Positions 60,786-64,000 of a DNA stretch of 64,000 nt are shown here, piece by piece. Both the position numbers and the translations under genes were made by a program. Numbering within the stretch: the stretch's first letter is position 1; every line of letters begins with the position of its first letter. The stretch comes from Tumebacillus amylolyticus. Lineage in GTDB: Bacteria > Bacillota > Bacilli > Tumebacillales > Tumebacillaceae. The notes beneath the pieces are model-generated. The model was not told where the DNA came from. It was given only the letters and a program-made list of their open reading frames with translations, and made no database searches. The stretch is from contig NZ_JAEQNB010000008.1 of NCBI RefSeq assembly GCF_016722965.1, positions 124,001-188,000 of the forward strand, in the 5' to 3' direction.

Positions 60786-61907
60786 ATGGAACCGCAACTG
60801 GAATTAGCACAAGAAACAGGAGCGTCAAAAAGGCTGTTGGGAATGACGAGAAACCCGGTGACCGGGTTGATCCTTGCATTGGTCTGTATGCTTCCGTTCG
60901 CAGCATTTGGCGTTTTTGAAGGCATGACGGTCGTATCCTGGATTGGCATCTTGCTGGTCGTCTGGCTGGCGGTTGAAAATGGAGGCAATGACGTATCCAA
61001 AGGGGTTGCCCCGTTGGTCACGTCAGGCGCGGTTGGTGAGTTGGGAGCATTGATCTACGGTTCTCTGATCACGGCTGCAGGCTCGATCCTTTCCATCTAC
61101 GTTTCGATGAAGTTGTTGAAGCTGTTTACGGCGGGCTTGATCGACCCGAAATTTGTGGTCACCGGCGGCATGGTCTTGGCGATGGCGGCCGGAGCATCGC
61201 TCTGGGTGGCGTTGGCGACTCGCTTCTCATGGCCGGTCTCGACAACGCATGCCATCGTAGGCGCGGTGTTGGCGGTCGGATGTATCGCGTTTGGAGCGTC
61301 CGGTGTCATGTGGTCGAATATCGGGAACAAAGTCATCGTTCCTCTGTTGTTCTCCCCGGTGGTAGGTCTTGCTGTTTCATGGGCCTTATCTTTCGTCATT
61401 GAGATGTTACGAATTCCGGAAGGGGCCGGGAAAGCGACGGCATGGGTTTCGAGTGGGGCGGTCTGTTTCGTCCGTGCTTTGAATGATACGCCGAAGATTG
61501 TCGGGATTGCCGTCTTGACGGCCTTCTCAACACTTTCTGATCTGGATGAAACCAAACTGTTCCCGATCTTCTTGCTGATCACGGTCGCGATGACGGCAGG
61601 CAGTTTGATCAAGGGATATAACGTTTTGCAATTGCTCTCCAAAAAAGTATCGAAGATGAACAACTCCGGCAGTACGGCAGCCGTTCTGGCAACGGCGGTG
61701 TTGGTCTCCCTGTCGAGTAAGTTGGGATGGCCGGTCTCGACGACGCATGTGTCCACGACCGCGATCATCGGTTCCGGTTTGCGTCAAGGGAAAGACGGCG
61801 TGAACTGGGGCGTCGTGCGCGAGATGGCGCTCTCGTGGGTGATTACGTTGCCTGCCGCAGGGGTGTTTGCCGCCGTCGTGTACGGGGGATATCTGCTGTT
61901 TTCTTAA
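60786..61907 (+). CDS. PiT-family inorganic phosphate/arsenate transporter
   Basis: 373 residues, about ten membrane helices. The duplicated PiT signature is present: ENGGNDVSKGVAPLV with SWPVSTTHAIVGA in the first half and ALNDTPKIVG with GWPVSTTHVSTTAIIG in the second. PiT carriers move metal-phosphate and also arsenate, so within an arsenic biosynthesis cluster it could supply arsenic. GGGAGG lies 11 bases before the ATG, after a 240-base leader. Confidence 0.87.
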   Translation: MEPQLELAQETGASKRLLGMTRNPVTGLILALVCMLPFAAFGVFEGMTVVSWIGILLVVWLAVENGGNDVSKGVAPLVTSGAVGELGALIYGSLITAAGSILSIYVSMKLLKLFTAGLIDPKFVVTGGMVLAMAAGASLWVALATRFSWPVSTTHAIVGAVLAVGCIAFGASGVMWSNIGNKVIVPLLFSPVVGLAVSWALSFVIEMLRIPEGAGKATAWVSSGAVCFVRALNDTPKIVGIAVLTAFSTLSDLDETKLFPIFLLITVAMTAGSLIKGYNVLQLLSKKVSKMNNSGSTAAVLATAVLVSLSSKLGWPVSTTHVSTTAIIGSGLRQGKDGVNWGVVREMALSWVITLPAAGVFAAVVYGGYLLFS

Positions 61908-61908
61908 T

Positions 61909-61952
61909 GAAAAAAGCCAGTCGGGAACTTTCGTTCCCGGCTGGCTTCTTTT
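61909..61952. terminator. Bidirectional terminator after PiT gene
   Basis: AAGCCAG-CGGGAAC / GTTCCCG-CTGGCTT stem with T-rich tail between convergent genes. Confidence 0.88.
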
Positions 61953-62449
61953 TATACGAGGGATTTGGCACATTGAACGATGTCATGGAATTCGTCATCG
62001 CGGTAGAGAGCACGCTTGCGAATTCCTTGTTGTTGAAACCCAAGCTTCTCCAAGACGTGCAGGGAGTGCGAATTGTAGGCGACGGTTTGGGCGTGGATTG
62101 TGGTGACGCCCAGCACGTCTCGGGCTACCTTCATTTGGTGTTCATGCAACAGTGCGATGATGCCTTTCCCTTGAGAGCGGGGAAGCAAGAGAGCGCCGAC
62201 TTCGCACGTGCGGTTGATTCGGTCAATTTCGAAAATTTGACTCAAACCAAGCGGAGTCCCGTCTACATCCTCAATGACGAAGTGCAAGTGTTTGGCATCG
62301 GTCAACCAGTAGCGAAGAAGTGCCTCCAACTTCTCCAACGAAACGTCCATGGAAGTCAGCACAGCTTGGTGATGGACGCTGGGTTCGTTGTACAGCTCAT
62401 GTATGAAGGGAAGATCTTGCAAGAGAAGCGGTCGTAGGGTCGGGCGCAA
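61952..62449 (-). CDS. RimJ/RimL-type GNAT acetyltransferase
   Basis: 165 residues from TTG at 62447-62449, chosen because TAGGAGA lies 7 bases before it and the gene then does not overlap its upstream neighbour; a longer start at 62473 is possible. GNAT motifs: CEVGALLLPRSQGKGI (acetyl-CoA loop, though RxxGxG is partly degenerate as SQGKGI) and NSHSLHVLEKLGFQQQG. It is read with the cysteine-pair genes and arsP. A second N-acetyltransferase beside an amino acid antibiotic cluster suggests resistance or tailoring; substrate unknown. Confidence 0.78.
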   Translation of the reverse strand: MRPTLRPLLLQDLPFIHELYNEPSVHHQAVLTSMDVSLEKLEALLRYWLTDAKHLHFVIEDVDGTPLGLSQIFEIDRINRTCEVGALLLPRSQGKGIIALLHEHQMKVARDVLGVTTIHAQTVAYNSHSLHVLEKLGFQQQGIRKRALYRDDEFHDIVQCAKSLV

Positions 62450-62460
62450 GGTGAGGTCTC

Positions 62461-62724
62461 CTATCGGCAGCAAGTGGACGAAGAGGTTTGCGATTGAGCG
62501 GCCATCTCTTCGATGGACATGCCCTCCATCCCTTGCAACTTCGTGACCACTTCGCTGATCATGCCGATCTCATCGTTGTTGATGCCGACTTCCTTCGCGG
62601 AGATGACCGCTTGTTTCACCAAGTTGCCGTTGTTCAACGCAATCGCCGCGGTCAGGGCGATCAGAGCTTGTTCACGATCGGAAATGACGTTGCAGCAAGA
62701 AACGTTTTGGACTTGTTCGGACAT
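62461..62724 (-). CDS. Small AhpD-like helical protein with cysteine pairs at both ends
   Basis: 87 residues from ATG at 62722-62724. Starts MSEQVQNVSCCNV and ends SSTCCR; the core SDREQALIALTAAIALNNGN and GINNDEIGMISEVV resembles a short carboxymuconolactone decarboxylase/AhpD helix set but lacks the internal CxxC of AhpD. The four Cys may bind As(III). GAGGAATTCC upstream contains the ribosome site. In one transcript with arsP. Confidence 0.7.
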   Translation of the reverse strand: MSEQVQNVSCCNVISDREQALIALTAAIALNNGNLVKQAVISAKEVGINNDEIGMISEVVTKLQGMEGMSIEEMAAQSQTSSSTCCR

Positions 62725-62737
62725 GGGGAATTCCTCC

Positions 62738-62878
62738 TTATTTTTTCTCGGTTTGAGATGGAGCCGTTTGGTTTTCCGAAGCGGCGGCCGTGTCCGGCTT
62801 CACTTCGACGATCTTGATATCACAGCAAGCAGACTTTTGGGACGAATCCTTGCCGAACAGAGATTTCAGAAACGACAT
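62738..62878 (-). CDS. 46-residue small protein with a Cys pair, downstream of arsP
   Basis: ATG at 62876-62878 behind TAAGGAGGG encodes MSFLKSLFGKD, then SACCDIKIVEVKPD and a Ser/Thr/Gln tail. The amphipathic start and the Cys pair fit a small membrane-edge partner or metal chaperone for the permease encoded 12 bases upstream. I remember similar short proteins next to COG0701 permeases, without a known function. Confidence 0.7.
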   Translation of the reverse strand: MSFLKSLFGKDSSQKSACCDIKIVEVKPDTAAASENQTAPSQTEKK

Positions 62879-62890
62879 GGTGAACCCTCC

Positions 62891-63760
62891 TTATACGAAG
62901 TAGAATAGAAGTCCAGAAAAAGTGGCCATCGAGAAGACGGAGATGACGAACGCGACAACCAGCCTTTTGTGGAAAATTGAATTCAGCAGGGTGAGTTCCG
63001 GCAAACTTGCACCGGAGGAAGAGATGATCAGCGCCATGACCGGCCCGAGCGCCATCCCCTTGGCAATCATGATCTGCGAAATCGGGATCATGGTCGAGAG
63101 GCGAATGTACAGCGGAATGCCGATGATCGCTGCGACCGGAACCAACCACCAGTGGTCGCCGCCGAAGTATTCGGTGATGAAGGAGGTCGGAACGGCACCG
63201 TGGATGATCGAACCGATCCCAGCCCCGATGATCAGGTAGGGGAGAACGGTACGCATCAGAGTGACGGTGTCTTTGAGTGCGGCTTTGAAGTTGAACTTCG
63301 AAACGGTGAGTTCTTGGAAGCCTGTCATCATGACGTTTTTCACAGCGGTTTCAAACCCGAGCTTCTCAAGCGTGAAGCCGATGATGACCGACAAGAGCGA
63401 AGTGACGACCGTATAGATCACGGTGACTTTGGTGCCGAGTGTAGCGGTCATGAGAGTCAAAATCGTCGGGTCGAGCACGGGGGATGAGAACAAGAAGATC
63501 ATGACGATGCCGAAGCGCATCTTTTTGTTCAGCATGTTGACGACGACCGGGATGGTGGAGCAAGAGCAGAACGGGGTGATGAAGGCCAAGACGAGTGCGA
63601 CCAACGCCGCCAAGAGTCCATTGCCGCCCGACATATACTTCTGGAGTTTGTCGTAGGGGATGAATCCTTGGACGAGGTTGATTAAGAAGGAGATCAGAAC
63701 GAACAGGATGATCAGCTCACCTGCGATGCCGATAAAACTTTTAAGTACATCCATCCACAT
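62891..63760 (-). CDS. arsP: ArsP/COG0701 permease (candidate organoarsenical exporter)
   Basis: 289 residues with about eight membrane helices and the family cysteine motif TPFCSCSTIPV in a transmembrane position (about residue 62). ArsP proteins export trivalent organoarsenicals such as methylarsenite. Here it could export the trivalent arsenic amino acid or a derivative. ATG at 63758-63760 follows GAGGTG; a second ATG two codons later is possible. Confidence 0.85.
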   Translation of the reverse strand: MWMDVLKSFIGIAGELIILFVLISFLINLVQGFIPYDKLQKYMSGGNGLLAALVALVLAFITPFCSCSTIPVVVNMLNKKMRFGIVMIFLFSSPVLDPTILTLMTATLGTKVTVIYTVVTSLLSVIIGFTLEKLGFETAVKNVMMTGFQELTVSKFNFKAALKDTVTLMRTVLPYLIIGAGIGSIIHGAVPTSFITEYFGGDHWWLVPVAAIIGIPLYIRLSTMIPISQIMIAKGMALGPVMALIISSSGASLPELTLLNSIFHKRLVVAFVISVFSMATFSGLLFYFV

Positions 63761-63837
63761 GGAACACACCTCACTTATTTGTAGTTTGCAAGTATCGGTT
63801 TGAAAGAGTGCTCCCCGCTGCAACGGGAAGCATCTGG

Positions 63838-64000
63838 TTAACCCAAAGGCGTACAGCACATGCTCGATTTGCTCATGCTGTCGTTCAAGAGTTTGATCGA
63901 ATGCACGACGATCTGTTTTTCGAAGTCGGTCATCTGGGAGAAGATTTCGTTGAGATATTGGTTGATCTCTTTGTCGATTTCGGTGGCCGTGTATTCGCCC
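63838..64000 (-). CDS. C-terminal part of a protein with a Cys-pair tail (cut by window edge)
   Basis: 53 residues visible before the stop. The sequence GEYTATEIDKEINQYLNEIF is helical, then KLLNDSMSKSSMCCTPLG ends the protein with another vicinal Cys pair. The rest lies beyond position 64000. It could be a transcription factor of this gene cluster; the fragment is too short to name. It is 77 bases upstream of arsP on the same strand. Confidence 0.6.
   Translation of the reverse strand, partial: GEYTATEIDKEINQYLNEIFSQMTDFEKQIVVHSIKLLNDSMSKSSMCCTPLG

Overview
The window reads as chromosome of an endospore-forming, GC-rich Firmicute. From gene content and protein character I would guess Alicyclobacillaceae (Tumebacillus-like), but that is inference. 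Sporulation genes run through it: an SspF-type SASP, SpoVG, SpoVT, Fin, a SpoVB-like flippase, YabP, YabQ and two tricistronic Ger receptor operons. The backbone follows the Bacillus subtilis order sspF-ispE-purR-ridA-spoVG-glmU-prs-ctc-pth-fin-mfd-spoVT-yabM-yabN-hslR-yabP-yabQ-divIC-yabR. I see no rRNA, tRNA, CRISPR array or insertion sequence.

Layout. 1-5.5 kb: end of a response regulator, then a sortase D and a large LPXTG protein with five SdrD B-like repeats. 5.6-9.4 kb: sspF and a cyanophycinase/cyanophycin synthetase pair (cphBA) placed inside the conserved cluster. 9.5-12.2 kb: ispE, purR (with a candidate PurBox pair), ridA, spoVG. 12.2-15.5 kb: an accessory island between spoVG and glmU with a frameshifted toxin-like pseudogene (DUF3990-type fold) and a family of about 88-residue paralogues that look like orphan immunity proteins. 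15.6-26.5 kb: glmU, prs, ctc, a double-GNAT protein, pth, fin, mfd, a PrsA-type lipoprotein isomerase, spoVT. 26.6-34.7 kb: inserted ger operon, a persulfide module (rhodanese-metallo-beta-lactamase enzyme plus CstR-like repressor with a matching operator), a GTP cyclohydrolase II, an aldo/keto reductase and a DedA protein. 34.9-40.7 kb: backbone again, spoVB-like, yabN/mazG, HU, hslR/rqcP, yabP, yabQ, divIC, yabR. 40.8-55.2 kb: small membrane proteins, an esterase, a second ger operon on the minus strand, a nucleoside hydrolase, rpoE-pyrG, DedA plus a VanRS-like two-component system, and an SLH-anchored 5'-nucleotidase.

The most interesting part is 55.3-64.0 kb. It holds an ArsN1-like acetyltransferase, ArsR, thioredoxin-type ArsC, a radical SAM protein ending in RCCLKC (the ArsL signature as I remember it), an ATP-grasp ligase, an ArsM-like methyltransferase ending in paired cysteines, a PiT phosphate transporter, a second GNAT, two small cysteine-pair proteins and an ArsP/COG0701 permease. 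I read it as a biosynthesis, self-resistance and export cluster for arsinothricin or a relative, the arsenic analogue of phosphinothricin. The ATP-grasp enzyme suggests that the arsenic amino acid may be coupled to another amino acid, as in phosphinothricin peptides. Vicinal cysteine tails recur across the cluster, and a palindrome of the form ATATAAT-N6-ATTATA lies upstream of two of its transcription units.
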